Shown piece by piece: positions 51,767 to 61,545 of a DNA stretch of 64,000 nt (within the stretch, counting starts at the first letter, position 1; each line of letters starts with the position of its first letter). The notes beneath the pieces were generated by a model, which was not told where the DNA came from, did not search any database, and saw only the letters and a program-made list of their open reading frames with translations. Both the position numbers and the translations under genes were made by a program. This stretch comes from Acidobacteriota bacterium (GTDB lineage: Bacteria > Acidobacteriota > Vicinamibacteria > Vicinamibacterales > CAVVIG01): positions 34,482 to 98,481 of the forward strand of contig QHWB01000046.1 in NCBI GenBank assembly GCA_003222395.1, given 5' to 3'.

Positions 51767-54403
51767 TTATTCCTGCTGCAGAGCGATCATCGGACTGATG
51801 CGCGACGCACGACGCGCGGGAACAAAACACGCCAAGGCGCCCACCGCCAAAAGGGCAATGGATGTAACGGCGACGGCAGCGGTGTAGTCGGGCTGGAAAT
51901 CGAAGAACAGCGTGCGCATCACGCGCGCGGTCATGGCCGCGAGGACCAAACCAATCGCCAGGCCGGCGACCGTCAACGTCAGCCCCCGTCTGCTAAACGA
52001 GAGCAGGATATCCCGTGATCTCGCGCCCAGCGCCAAGCGTACACCGATTTCATTGGTCCGCTGAGTGACAGCATACGAAAGGACACCGTACAGTCCGATC
52101 GACGCAAGCAGCAAAGAGAGCAGCGCGAAAGCGCTTAGCAGCACCGTATTCTGCGACGGGACGGACAACTGCCGCGTCACAATGTCTTCGATGGTTTGTA
52201 CGCGGGCGATCGGCTGGTTCCTATCGACTGACCAGATTGCCTGACGAACCGCCGAAACAATAGAGGTGGGATCGAGGGCAGTGCGGACCACGATGCCGCT
52301 CGGTTGATCTCCGCTCTGGTCCGCTTGTTCGTGCACGCGATAAATTGTTGGTTGCAACTGTTCCGCCACACCGCGATCGCGAATCTCCTTGACGACTCCG
52401 ACGATCGTGTACCAGTAACCCTTCGGGCTCAGGTTTCCGAACTGCAATCGCGCGCCAAGCAGCGATCGTCCCGGAAAATGCCGATCCGCGAAGGACTCAT
52501 TCACAACTGCCGCAGGTGCGTCCGAGCGTTGGTCTGACGTTTCAAAGAACCGCCCTTCTCGCAAACGGGCTCCGACCGTGGCGAAATAGTCGCGCGTCAC
52601 CACACGCGAGAGGGCGACCTGTTCGACGGTCTCGTTGCTGGACTGCCCCGCGAGCCGATAGTACGTCGCCTGGTCGTTGACCGTCAGTGGGATTCGGGAA
52701 ATGGCGTCAGCGCTGATCACGCCCGGAATCGCTCGGATCTTCTCCAACTCGGCGTTGACGAACGCCACGCGCTTCTCAAATTCCCGATAGCGGAACAGCG
52801 GTGTGACAAACGTCAGCACCCTGTCGCTGCGGATTCCAAGATCGAGCCTCGACAAATGCTCAAAGGTCTGCAGCAAAAGACCGCCGATTGTCAGGAGTAC
52901 AACGGCAAGAGCCGTTTCGGCGATGATGAGGGAATGTTGAAACGAATAGCTGCGGGTTCCGGCACTACCACGGCCGCCGATGCGCAGTCCTTCCTCCAAA
53001 GCGAGTCGCGAGCCACGAATGGCCGGTGCCAATCCAAACGTGACTCCGGCAGTAATGGCGATCGCCGCTGACACTGCCAAGACCCGCCAGTCGAGTGTCA
53101 GGTGCACGGCAGCCATCGTCTGCGGAACCAACGTCTCAAGGAACCGCATGACCGGGATGGCGAGCGCAAGTCCTGCGAGAGCTCCTAACCCGGCGAGCAC
53201 GAGGCTCTCGATCAGAAACTGCGTGATCAACCGCCCGGGCCCTGCACCCAATGCCGCGCGCACCGCGACCTCGCGTCTGCGCACGGCACCGCGCGCAAGC
53301 AGCAAATTGGCCAGGTTGACGCACGCGATCAACAGAACCGCCCCGGCGGCGCCAAGAAGCACAATGAGAGACATGTATGTCTTGCCCGCTAACTCCTCGC
53401 GTAGTGGAGTCACCACGGCTGAACGCGCCAGCGGCACATGTTGCGCCGACAGACGCAGGCTCAGTCTCGCCATCGCTTCTCTGGCCTGATTGAGCGAGAC
53501 ACCAGGCTTCAGCCGCGCAACGCAGTGAACGTCGTGCCAGCCCCAGTTATTCAACATCGCGGGTGAAAATGATGTGGGCATCCAAATATCCACGTCCCGC
53601 GCGGGCATGAAGTAGAACTCGCGCGGCATGATGCCGATCACCTGGTAGGAACTGTCGTTCAGCGTAATCGTGCGGCCCAGGACATCGGGCGACGCGCCAA
53701 AGCGCCGCTGCCACAATCCGTAGCTGATGACGACAACGCGGGAGCCTCGCGTATCTTCGTCTTCAGTGAACACGCGGCCCAACAGGGGTTGCGCGCCCAG
53801 AACGCTCCAGAAATTGCCACTGACTTTGCGGGCCGGCAGCTCTTCGGGCTCACCATTACCGGAGAGTGCGGCGTCTCCAGGCTGACTCGCGGCGATGTCC
53901 GTGAACACCGTGTTGTCGCGCCTCCATTCGTGCCACTCCGGAGGCGTGGAAAAGAATTTCGGCTTGCCACCGGTCCGGCTCGCGTCGTCCCAGATCATGA
54001 CGAGACGGTCGGCATCCGCATAGGGCAGCGGTCGAATCAATACCGCGTCCACGACACTAAACATCGCAGCATTCACGCCGATGCCAAGTGCGAGCGTCGC
54101 GATCGCGATGCCCGAGAATGCCGGATTGTGTCGGACCTGACGCAGTCCGTAGCGCACATCTCGCCCGACCACATCGAGCCAGGCACCATAGCGAGACGCG
54201 CGCACGCGCTCCTTCGTCTGCTCGACTCCGCCAAGGTCAAGGACTGCCAGTCGCTGCGCCTCGGTTGCGGAGGCTCCGCCGCGCCTCCTGTCGGCGGCGG
54301 CCATATCGGCAAAGGCCTGCACTTCGTCGTGCAGGTCCTTTTCGGCTCGGTCCCGACGCACGATCCAGCGCAGAATCGATGCGAGGCGATGCAGGAGCGT
54401 CAT
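51767..54403 (-). CDS. ADOP permease (PadR3 run, first gene)
   Basis: An 878-residue duplicated permease. ATG 54403 (MTLLHRLASILRWIVRRD) has GGAGGG four nt upstream and overlaps the padR3 stop by 4 nt. The N-terminal domain (EKDLHDEVQAFADMAAADRRR; LAVLDLGGVEQTKERVR) groups it with the next two genes. Motifs are ATLALGIGVNAAMFSVVDAV, EVAVRAALGAGPGRLITQ and EIGVRLALGARSRDILLSF, ending RRASRISPMIALQQE. Coupled translation with PadR3 ties permease dose to regulator dose. Confidence 0.92.
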   Translation of the reverse strand: MTLLHRLASILRWIVRRDRAEKDLHDEVQAFADMAAADRRRGGASATEAQRLAVLDLGGVEQTKERVRASRYGAWLDVVGRDVRYGLRQVRHNPAFSGIAIATLALGIGVNAAMFSVVDAVLIRPLPYADADRLVMIWDDASRTGGKPKFFSTPPEWHEWRRDNTVFTDIAASQPGDAALSGNGEPEELPARKVSGNFWSVLGAQPLLGRVFTEDEDTRGSRVVVISYGLWQRRFGASPDVLGRTITLNDSSYQVIGIMPREFYFMPARDVDIWMPTSFSPAMLNNWGWHDVHCVARLKPGVSLNQAREAMARLSLRLSAQHVPLARSAVVTPLREELAGKTYMSLIVLLGAAGAVLLIACVNLANLLLARGAVRRREVAVRAALGAGPGRLITQFLIESLVLAGLGALAGLALAIPVMRFLETLVPQTMAAVHLTLDWRVLAVSAAIAITAGVTFGLAPAIRGSRLALEEGLRIGGRGSAGTRSYSFQHSLIIAETALAVVLLTIGGLLLQTFEHLSRLDLGIRSDRVLTFVTPLFRYREFEKRVAFVNAELEKIRAIPGVISADAISRIPLTVNDQATYYRLAGQSSNETVEQVALSRVVTRDYFATVGARLREGRFFETSDQRSDAPAAVVNESFADRHFPGRSLLGARLQFGNLSPKGYWYTIVGVVKEIRDRGVAEQLQPTIYRVHEQADQSGDQPSGIVVRTALDPTSIVSAVRQAIWSVDRNQPIARVQTIEDIVTRQLSVPSQNTVLLSAFALLSLLLASIGLYGVLSYAVTQRTNEIGVRLALGARSRDILLSFSRRGLTLTVAGLAIGLVLAAMTARVMRTLFFDFQPDYTAAVAVTSIALLAVGALACFVPARRASRISPMIALQQE

Positions 54404-54726
54404 GCGCCCTCCAAGACGCTGGTTACGGCGAACGAGACTCGGTTCCACCGCTCCCGGTGCTGTTCAAGCTGCCGTCGCCCCGACGCTGTGAGGCGGTAGT
54501 ACTTGGCGCGGCGATTGTTCTCGGTGGGCCGCCACTCCGCCTTCAGTTTGCCGTCCTGTTCCAGACGATACAGCGACGGGAAGAGCGATCCTGGATTGAC
54601 ATGGAAATGATCTCGACTGAGGACCGCAAGCCGCTGCGAGATGCCGTAGCCATGCATCGGCTCGCGCGCGAGAATCGTCAGGATCATCAAGTCGAGGGTG
54701 CCTTGCGGGATGTCCAGCTTTTCCAC
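54400..54726 (-). CDS. PadR3, PadR-family regulator
   Basis: A 108-residue regulator. DIPQGTLDLMILTILAREPMHGYGISQRL is the helix set, NPGSLFPSLYRLEQDGKLKAEW the recognition helix and wing, and ENNRRAKYYRLTASGRRQLEQH the C-terminal part. The start is GTG 54726 with AAAGGAG five nt upstream. Its stop overlaps the first ADOP of the run (ATGA). It diverges from padR4; repeated boxes lie between them. Confidence 0.92.
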   Translation of the reverse strand: MEKLDIPQGTLDLMILTILAREPMHGYGISQRLAVLSRDHFHVNPGSLFPSLYRLEQDGKLKAEWRPTENNRRAKYYRLTASGRRQLEQHRERWNRVSFAVTSVLEGA

Positions 54727-54734
54727 AGCGCTCC

Positions 54735-54800
54735 TTTAGGGAGTCAAGATGATGGTGATGGCGCATGATGCCGCAGCTCATTTAGGGTGTCAAGATGATG
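54735..54800. promoter_or_regulatory. Two near-identical 20-bp boxes upstream of padR3
   Basis: TTTAGGGAGTCAAGATGATG (54735-54754) and a copy differing at one base (54781-54800) lie 46 nt apart. On the minus strand each reads CTTGAC(A/T)CCCTAAA. The distal copy provides TTGACA with CATCAT 17 nt further on, a plausible promoter. The proximal copy overlaps the start of the padR3 RNA. Both fit PadR3 autorepression. Confidence 0.55.
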
Positions 54801-54882
54801 ACTTCGACACAAGCTGAGCCGGGGCCGGAGACCGGGCGGCGCGATTCGAGCGCGTCGGGGAGAGATCGCCGTCGCACTATGT

Positions 54883-54912
54883 TTGACATTCAAATGGAAC
54901 AACAGCTACGCT
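54883..54912 (+). promoter_or_regulatory. Promoter of padR4
   Basis: TTGACA (54883-54888) and TACGCT (54907-54912) are 18 nt apart. RNA would begin near 54919, one to three nt before the ATG at 54921, so the message may be leaderless. The -35 lies in TTGACATTCAAATGGAAC, which matches TTGACATTCGATAGGAAC before padR2 at 15 of 18 positions. Confidence 0.5.
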
Positions 54913-54920
54913 CTATTCGC

Positions 54921-55268
54921 ATGGCTAATAGAGACCCACAAAAAACGGATGTTCTGCAAGGGACGCTCGATCTGATGGTCCTGCAGACGCTGGCGACAAT
55001 GGGGCCATTGCATGGCTACGCCATCGCGGCGCGCCTGGAGCAAGTGTCTTCTCGATCGCTCCAGCTCAATATGGGCACTCTCTATCCGGGCTTGATGCGT
55101 CTGGAGCAGCGCGGGTTCGTACGGGGGAAATGGGGAATGACCGAGAATAATCGGCGGGCCCGTTTCTACGAGATTACCGCCACAGGGCGCCGGCAACTGT
55201 CGGCAGAACGCGCCGAGTGGGATCGAACGGTCTCGATCATGAACGCGCTCTTGAACGAAACACGATGA
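54921..55268 (+). CDS. PadR4, PadR-family regulator
   Basis: A 115-residue regulator. [30 protein letters not shown] is the helix set, [21 protein letters not shown] the recognition helix and wing, and [22 protein letters not shown] the end. ATG 54921 is preferred because the visible promoter sits in the upstream part of the open frame. Its stop overlaps the next ADOP start by 4 nt (ATGA at 55265). Confidence 0.9.
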   Translation: MANRDPQKTDVLQGTLDLMVLQTLATMGPLHGYAIAARLEQVSSRSLQLNMGTLYPGLMRLEQRGFVRGKWGMTENNRRARFYEITATGRRQLSAERAEWDRTVSIMNALLNETR

Positions 55269-57937
55269 ATCCCATGCGCTCAATCGCAACGCTGCGGGAG
55301 TGGGCCCATCGCCTCGCGGGCACGATAGGCAGAGGCCGGACTGATCGAGACCTTGAAGAAGAATTGCGCTTTCATCTGGACCTCACGGCCGAGGAGGCGC
55401 TTCGCGGTGGGACCTCAGCCGAAGGAGCTGGCCGAGCCGCAACGCTGGAAGCGGGCGGCCTCAGTCAGAGCGTAGAGGCGCTCCGAGATCAGCGCGGTCT
55501 CCGCTGGATCGCCGACTTCGTGCAAGATCTGCGGTACGCCGCGCGGACGCTACGCCGGAGTCCGGGATTCTCGGCGGTCGCCGTACTGCTGCTCGCCCTC
55601 GGGATCGGCGCCAACGCGGCGATCTTCACGCTGATCAACGCGATCATGCTGCGGACCCTGCCGGTGCCTGAACCCGGCCGGCTGGTGCAGATCGCGCGTT
55701 TGCTCGACGGACGGCCGGGCGTCGTTTCATATCCGCTGTTTCGATACTTCCACGACAACATCAGGTCGATCGCGAGCGCGTTTGCCCAGGTCACCTCGAA
55801 CCTGCTGGTCGCGATCGACGGTGACGAAGACTTCGTCACGGCGGAGTACGTCTCCGGCTCGCACGCGCTTGTGCTCGGGATCGCACCGGCGGCAGGCCGT
55901 CTGCTGTCCCCGAGTGACGACGAGCCCAATGCCACCGCCGTCGTCGTCATCACCGACCGGTACTGGTCGCGTCGGTTCGGGCGCAGTGCCGCGGTGCTCG
56001 GCAAGATGATGACGGTTCGCGATCGGCCGTTCACCATCGTCGGCGTGACGCCAGCCGCATACCAGAGCGCACGTGCGGGAAGCGCGCCCGACATCCTCCT
56101 GCCGCTCTCGGCGATGATGACGCCACAGCAGCGCCAATCGTCGGACTTCAATTTCCTCAACATGCTGGCCCGCCTGAAGCCAGGTGCGACGGTCGACGAT
56201 GTGAACGCCGAGGCGCAGGTGCTGTTCGCGTCGTTCGTGCAGGCGCAGGCCAATGCACTGTCAGAGAAAGAGCGCGCTGCCGTCCTCCGCCAGCGCGCCG
56301 TTGTCCTTCCGGCGCCGGACGGGTTCAATCCCATCCGCGACACGATCGCGATGCCGCTGCTCCTGCTGATGGGCATCGTTGGGTTGATCCTGTTGCTCGC
56401 GTGCGTCAACCTGTCGGGGCTGCTGCTTGCGCGTGCTCCGGCACGGTCGCGCGAGGTCGCCATCCGGCTGGCGATCGGCGCGGGCCGCGGGCGTCTCGTT
56501 CGCCAACTCCTGACCGAGAGCCTCGTGCTCGCGTCGGCCGGTGGAGGGGCAGGACTTGGGCTCGCCGCGTGGTTCAGTGGCAAGCTGTTTTCGGTGTTCG
56601 TCGACGGGCGCGACGTCGTCCTGCCGATTGGCCCCGACTGGCGCGTGGTGGCGTTCACGTTGGCCGTTTCAGTCGCAGCGTCGTGCACGGCCGGCCTCGC
56701 TCCGGCTCTACACGCGGTCAGAACGAACGTCAACCCCGCGCTGACCGGCACGGGTACGGCGCGCAGGCGCCGCCTGAGCGAGTCGGTGGTCGTTGCGCAA
56801 ATCGCGGTGTCCATGGTGCTGCTTGTGAGCGCCGCGTTGTTCGTCGGGACGTTGTTGAAGCTGCAGGCGGCCGATCGCGGGTTCACCAGCGACGGCTTGC
56901 TCGTCGTCGGCCTGCGAAGCAGTCGACCGTATCCGCCGGCGCGGATCGCGCCGGTTCGCGACGCCATCCTCGGGACGCTGCGATCGCTGCCGGGTGTGCA
57001 GTCGGCCAGCGCCGCGCAGCTGCTGCCCGTCAGTGGGCTATTGTGGGATCGTCGTGTCGCCGTCGAAGGGTATTCGTTCGGTCCGGGCGAGTCTGAAACC
57101 GTTGGATTCAATGCGATCGCGCCCGGCTACTTTGCGACGCTGGCCACCCCGGTCGTGGAAGGTCGTGAGTTCACCGATCGCGACACCGGCGCCTCCCCAA
57201 GAGTCGCCGTCGTCAACGAGAGCTTCGCCCGTCATTTCTTTTCTGGCGGCTCAGCGCTCGGCAAGCGCGTCACGAGCGTGGACGTCACGTACGAGATCGT
57301 CGGCGTCGTCGGTGATGCGAAGTATCAACGGCTCAGGGATTCGGTCATCGAGACGCTGTACATCCCCTGGACGCAGCGTCCAGGGGAGCAGCCGACGATC
57401 TTCAACTACATCGTCCGTGTGACCGGCGGCGACCCGATGCGGCTGGCGCCGTTGCTCGACCGTGCGGTGCGGAACGCCGACAGCGGACTGCACGTGCGCG
57501 CGGCTATCGCCTACGACACGATCATCGACCGCTCGATTTCGACGGAACGCATCATGGCGGCGCTCGGCGGGATGTTCGGCGCGCTGGCCCTGCTCGTCGC
57601 CGGCGTCGGGATCTTCGGCGTGCTCGCGTTCCAGGTTGCGCGGCGGACGCACGAGCTCGGCGTCCGGATGGCGCTTGGCGCCACGCGCACTAATCTGATG
57701 CAGTGCGTCCTCCGTGACGTGCTCTGGATGCTCGGTCTCGGATTGCCGTTGGGCGCCCTTGGGGCATTCGGGGCGACCGGACTCGCAGGAACGCTCGTCT
57801 TCGGCATGACGGCGCACGACCCGCGTGTGTTTATCGTCGCCGCTCTCATCATGTCAGCCGGTGCACTCGTCGCCGCATGGGTACCGGCGCGGCGTGCCTC
57901 GCGCATCGATCCGATCGCCGCGCTTCGGCACGAGTAA
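55265..57937 (+). CDS. ADOP permease (PadR4 unit)
   Basis: An 890-residue duplicated permease. The ATG at 55265 overlaps the padR4 stop. The N-terminal domain is the most divergent of the set ([46 protein letters not shown]). Motifs are [38 protein letters not shown] and [19 protein letters not shown], ending [15 protein letters not shown]. It is convergent with the PadR-less ADOP that ends at 58154. No ATPase is nearby. Confidence 0.92.
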   Translation: MNPMRSIATLREWAHRLAGTIGRGRTDRDLEEELRFHLDLTAEEALRGGTSAEGAGRAATLEAGGLSQSVEALRDQRGLRWIADFVQDLRYAARTLRRSPGFSAVAVLLLALGIGANAAIFTLINAIMLRTLPVPEPGRLVQIARLLDGRPGVVSYPLFRYFHDNIRSIASAFAQVTSNLLVAIDGDEDFVTAEYVSGSHALVLGIAPAAGRLLSPSDDEPNATAVVVITDRYWSRRFGRSAAVLGKMMTVRDRPFTIVGVTPAAYQSARAGSAPDILLPLSAMMTPQQRQSSDFNFLNMLARLKPGATVDDVNAEAQVLFASFVQAQANALSEKERAAVLRQRAVVLPAPDGFNPIRDTIAMPLLLLMGIVGLILLLACVNLSGLLLARAPARSREVAIRLAIGAGRGRLVRQLLTESLVLASAGGGAGLGLAAWFSGKLFSVFVDGRDVVLPIGPDWRVVAFTLAVSVAASCTAGLAPALHAVRTNVNPALTGTGTARRRRLSESVVVAQIAVSMVLLVSAALFVGTLLKLQAADRGFTSDGLLVVGLRSSRPYPPARIAPVRDAILGTLRSLPGVQSASAAQLLPVSGLLWDRRVAVEGYSFGPGESETVGFNAIAPGYFATLATPVVEGREFTDRDTGASPRVAVVNESFARHFFSGGSALGKRVTSVDVTYEIVGVVGDAKYQRLRDSVIETLYIPWTQRPGEQPTIFNYIVRVTGGDPMRLAPLLDRAVRNADSGLHVRAAIAYDTIIDRSISTERIMAALGGMFGALALLVAGVGIFGVLAFQVARRTHELGVRMALGATRTNLMQCVLRDVLWMLGLGLPLGALGAFGATGLAGTLVFGMTAHDPRVFIVAALIMSAGALVAAWVPARRASRIDPIAALRHE

Positions 57938-57985
57938 GAGCCGACGCCGATTTGCGCTTGGTGAGCGCCGATGTTGAACACGCGA

Positions 57986-58016
57986 CCGCGGCATCCCCTC
58001 CGCGCGGTTTTGTTTG
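57986..58016 (+). terminator. Possible terminator between the convergent ADOP genes
   Basis: CCGCG (57986-57990) pairs with CGCGG (58003-58007), followed by TTTTGTTTG. It lies 48 nt after the plus-strand ADOP stop. The stem is short but has a T-rich tail. Confidence 0.4.
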
Positions 58017-58153
58017 TGGCGGCCTCGATGCCGCGGGAGCGGGCGCAGTCGATCCGCGGTGATTGGGGATTGGTTTAAGTCTAGAGCTGGCCCCGGATGT
58101 CGCAGTCGGTTCTCGCAACGGAATCATTGATCTCAAGGCGACCTTAACCGCAG

Positions 58154-60820
58154 CTAGTCCTGCCGAAGCGTCTGCAGCGGATCGACCCGTATCGCGCGCT
58201 GTGCCGGGACATACATGGCGGCAAGCGCGACGGTGAGGAATACGGCAACCACGACAGTCAGTGTGAGCGGATCGCTCGGCGTGATGCCGAACAACAGGGT
58301 GCCGAGCAAGCGACCGACTCCGATGGATCCGAGCACGCCTGCGCCGAGCCCGATCAGAACAGGCGTGAACCCCTGTGTGATGACGAGGCGCCGAATGTCG
58401 CTGGGCAGAGCGCCCAGCGCGAGGCGAATGCCCATCTCGTTCGTCCGTTGGGCCACCGAGTACGACACGACACCGTAAATACCAAGACTCGCCAGGAGCG
58501 TTCCGGCAGCAGCGAAGAGCAGCACCAACGCCATTTGAAACCGGCGTTGCGCCACGGAATCCATCACGACGTCGTCCATCGTCCGGAACCCTGTCAACGC
58601 CAGTTCGGGATCAAGGCGCCGAATCACGCCTCGTACTGAGGACGAGATGCTCACCGGATCCGCCGTGGTCCGGACGACGACGACGAGATCCATGCTGTTG
58701 ACGCCAGGGGGAATGACGCTTTGCCAGTACGGCAAGTACATCGTCGGCGAAGGAGGACGATCCAGACTGACGCCGTGGACATCACCGACGATGCCGACAA
58801 CCAGGATGGGTGGCCGCGCTGGAGCGCCGATGTGAAACTGCTTGCCGACAGGATCCTCGCCGGGCCACAGATGCTCGGCCGCAACGGTGGACACCACGGC
58901 GATGCTTCTGTCGCGGTCCGCCTCGGTAAAGTACCGCCCCTGCCGCCACGGAATGCCCATCGCGCGGAAGTAGTCGGGATTGACGGGTCGAATATCACCT
59001 AGGATGCTCTCGGAGATGGCCGTTGAGCGTTCCGGCCACAACGCCGCGTTCCCGCCTTCGCCCGTGAGCGGCAACTTGTTGGATACGCCGGTTGCGACGA
59101 CGCCTGGCAGAGCCTGCATCTGCTCGAGGGCGGTTCGAATAAACGTCGAACGAGAGAGCGGCGTCGAGTACCGCTGAATCGGCAGACTCACATCGATGGT
59201 CAGGACGCGATTCGCCGCGAAGCCACCATCGACTTGCAGGAGTTTCCAAAAGCTGTGCACCAACAGGCCCCCGGCGATGAGGCAGACGGCGCTGACGCCG
59301 ACTTCGCAGGCCACCAGGAGTGCACGCAGCCGGCCCGTCCTCTGCGCGGACGTCACAGACACTGAGCCGGATTTGAGTGCGTCAATCGGGTTCAGGACCC
59401 CAAGGCGCCACGCGGGCAGCACGCCGACCATCACACCGGCCATCAGTGACACCCCCAGAGCAAATGTCAGCACCCGTAGATCAATTTGGACTTCGTTCAC
59501 ACGCGGCAAATCGGCCGGTGCGCTCGATACAATCGCGTGGAGCGCCCAGTATGCGGCAACGACTCCCAGGACGCCGCCGATGAGCGACATCAGGACGCTC
59601 TCGACCAGCATCTGTCGCACGAGTCGCCCCAGGCTTGCGCCGATCGCGCTTCGAATCGCCATCTCGCGTCGCCGGCTTAAGCTTAAGGTTCGCGCGAGCA
59701 GGAGGTTCGCCATGTTGACGCACACGATCAGCAGCACCGCACCGACGGCTGCCCACATCAGAGTCACGCCGCTTCGCACACGTCCCGCGACTTGATCGGC
59801 TAGCGGAACAACGTCCGCCTGCAGCGTGGCCCCGGGCGGCCGCTGAGGCAGCGTCTCTTGCACCGTATTCAACGTTGAGCGCGCTTGTGCGACGGAGGTG
59901 CCAGGTTTCAGTCGTGCAATGCACGCGAAGTTGTAGCCGCCACCTTCGAGTTCTCCTGGCGTGGGCCCGAGGGGCTTCCAGATCTGCGGCGCCGAGGTCG
60001 TGGCGATGGTCATCGGGAATAACTCGCTGACCTTCGGAAACGAAAACGGCGGGAGGACGCCGACGATTTCGTACGGCTCGTCATTGAGCGCGATCGTTCG
60101 CCCAACAACCTGGGGGTCCGCATTGAAGCGGCTGCGCCACAAGTCGTCACTCAAGAGCACGACATGGTCGCGACCGGGCTGATCTTCTTCGGGCGCGAAG
60201 GTGCGTCCCACCCGAGACTGAACGCCGAGGAGTGAAAAGACGTTCGCGGACACGCGCATCGTCTGCAGTCGTTCCGGCTCTCCCACGCCCGTGAGGCTCA
60301 TGCGCAGGCCGCCGATCACGGCCACGTCTTCGACCGACTGCCAACTGCGTCGCCATTCCTGAAAGTGCGCCAAGTTGACTGGTATGGCGCGTGTCGTTCC
60401 GCCGAAGCGTACGACTTCGTGGACGGCGACCAGTCGGTCAGGTTGTTGGAACGGGAACGGACGGAAGAACAGATGATCGACGACGCTGAAGATGGCGGTG
60501 TTCGCGCCGATCCCAATCGCCAGTGTGAGGACGGCGATGGCGGCAAAGCCTGGGCTCTTCCGCATCATCCGCAGCGCGTACCGCACGTCCTGGACGATTC
60601 GCTCGAGCCACATCCAGCCCCACATCTCGCGCATCTCCTCTCTCAAGTACGTGATGCTGCCCAACTGCCGTTGCGCGGCGTGCGTCGCTGCAGCGCGCGA
60701 CAGACCACGTTCTCCGTGTTCTTCGCGAGCAAGGTCGAAATGGATCTCGAGCTCTCGGGCGAGGTCCTCTTCCTGCTCGCGCCTGGCGCGCCACGGGTCA
60801 AGCCAGCGCGGGATTCTCAC
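58154..60820 (-). CDS. ADOP permease without an adjacent PadR
   Basis: An 888-residue duplicated permease starting at GTG 60820. The N-terminal domain is of yet another type (RREQEEDLARELEIHFDLAREEHGERGLSR; QRQLGSITYLREEMREMWGW). Motifs are LTLAIGIGANTAIFSVVDHL, EMAIRSAIGASLGRLVRQ and EMGIRLALGALPSDIRRLV, ending QRAIRVDPLQTLRQD. Upstream lies only a 200-bp spacer and then transposase debris, so its regulator may have been lost to the insertion or never existed. Confidence 0.92.
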   Translation of the reverse strand: MRIPRWLDPWRARREQEEDLARELEIHFDLAREEHGERGLSRAAATHAAQRQLGSITYLREEMREMWGWMWLERIVQDVRYALRMMRKSPGFAAIAVLTLAIGIGANTAIFSVVDHLFFRPFPFQQPDRLVAVHEVVRFGGTTRAIPVNLAHFQEWRRSWQSVEDVAVIGGLRMSLTGVGEPERLQTMRVSANVFSLLGVQSRVGRTFAPEEDQPGRDHVVLLSDDLWRSRFNADPQVVGRTIALNDEPYEIVGVLPPFSFPKVSELFPMTIATTSAPQIWKPLGPTPGELEGGGYNFACIARLKPGTSVAQARSTLNTVQETLPQRPPGATLQADVVPLADQVAGRVRSGVTLMWAAVGAVLLIVCVNMANLLLARTLSLSRRREMAIRSAIGASLGRLVRQMLVESVLMSLIGGVLGVVAAYWALHAIVSSAPADLPRVNEVQIDLRVLTFALGVSLMAGVMVGVLPAWRLGVLNPIDALKSGSVSVTSAQRTGRLRALLVACEVGVSAVCLIAGGLLVHSFWKLLQVDGGFAANRVLTIDVSLPIQRYSTPLSRSTFIRTALEQMQALPGVVATGVSNKLPLTGEGGNAALWPERSTAISESILGDIRPVNPDYFRAMGIPWRQGRYFTEADRDRSIAVVSTVAAEHLWPGEDPVGKQFHIGAPARPPILVVGIVGDVHGVSLDRPPSPTMYLPYWQSVIPPGVNSMDLVVVVRTTADPVSISSSVRGVIRRLDPELALTGFRTMDDVVMDSVAQRRFQMALVLLFAAAGTLLASLGIYGVVSYSVAQRTNEMGIRLALGALPSDIRRLVITQGFTPVLIGLGAGVLGSIGVGRLLGTLLFGITPSDPLTLTVVVAVFLTVALAAMYVPAQRAIRVDPLQTLRQD

Positions 60821-61019
60821 CTTTACTTGTCATTCGCCAAAACGCCATCGGGCGGAGCCGTTGCGGTACTCGAACGGATTGAAGGCTGTGGAACGGACGT
60901 TGTTGTGCACGCCCTGTTGGCTTGGTGCTCTTGAGAAACGGAGAAGACCGCAAAGCGCGAGCCGCGAGTACTCCCGAAAACATTGCGTGGATTCGACAGT
61001 CAGAGAAGGGACGTGGCAC

Positions 61020-61148
61020 TTACGCCGCGCGACGCTCGTATCGGTGATGGAGACCACCGACTTCGGGAATCGCGACGATCCGTCCGTCGCTTGCCGGTTG
61101 GACTGGTCTGCCGCCAGGCGCGTCTTTGTCCAATGCGAGATGCGTCCG
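61020..61148 (-). pseudogene. DDE integrase-core transposase, C-terminal piece
   Basis: Minus-strand reading from 61148 gives RTHLALDKDAPGGRPVQP and ends GGLHHRYERRAA at the stop at 61020, the usual C-terminus of a common IS3/IS481-like integrase-core transposase. The preceding part of the gene is found at 63791-64000. The two pieces are separated by the serine recombinase element. Confidence 0.75.
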
Positions 61149-61252
61149 ACTTCTGTGGTAGAAGTCGACAACCCAACACCCATAGTACTGAGTTACGAGA
61201 ACTCCGTTATCCGTGGCATCCATGGTTCGGTCGTGCCGTCACGATCTACGAG

Positions 61253-61504
61253 GTGCTCGTCAAGCAGGGGCACTCTGTCAGTCGGTGCGGCCTCGAGGAG
61301 GAGCGGCATCGTTTATCGCTAGAAGTCCCAACGTGGATGTTTGAGCCGGCGGCGTGTGGCCGGCTGCGCGTGATGGCCGTGCCAGCGGTCAACTGCGACG
61401 CCTTGAGAGCATTGCAGACGTTGCTGCGAACGACCGCGCGCTCGGATCCTGGCGATGTGGCTAGAAGCGCAGCATCGTTCCTTGCCTGTCGCAGGAGGTG
61501 CTGA
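61253..61504 (+). CDS. Small protein of the recombinase cassette (DUF5372-like)
   Basis: The frame is open well upstream of GTG 61253 and ends at TGA 61502-61504. The region RYPWHPWFGRAVTIYEV, then EEERHRLSLEVPTWMFEPAACG and LRALQTLL resembles small proteins (DUF5372-like) that commonly sit two genes upstream of large serine recombinases. The true start is unclear; the HPW block lies before GTG 61253, so the natural start may be further left. Function unknown. Confidence 0.5.
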   Translation: MLVKQGHSVSRCGLEEERHRLSLEVPTWMFEPAACGRLRVMAVPAVNCDALRALQTLLRTTARSDPGDVARSAASFLACRRRC

Positions 61505-61545
61505 TGCGCCGATCCGTGAGCCCACCGAGACTCTCGTAACTCTCG

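Noticed and set aside
61020..61223. Reading the left transposase piece as starting further upstream (VVDFYHRSRTHL)
   Set aside because: FYHRS resembles other transposases, so two unrelated IS remnants are possible. The exact in-frame join of the 63791 piece to RTHL at 61148 is the simpler reading, so FYHRS is treated as chance sequence at the element end.
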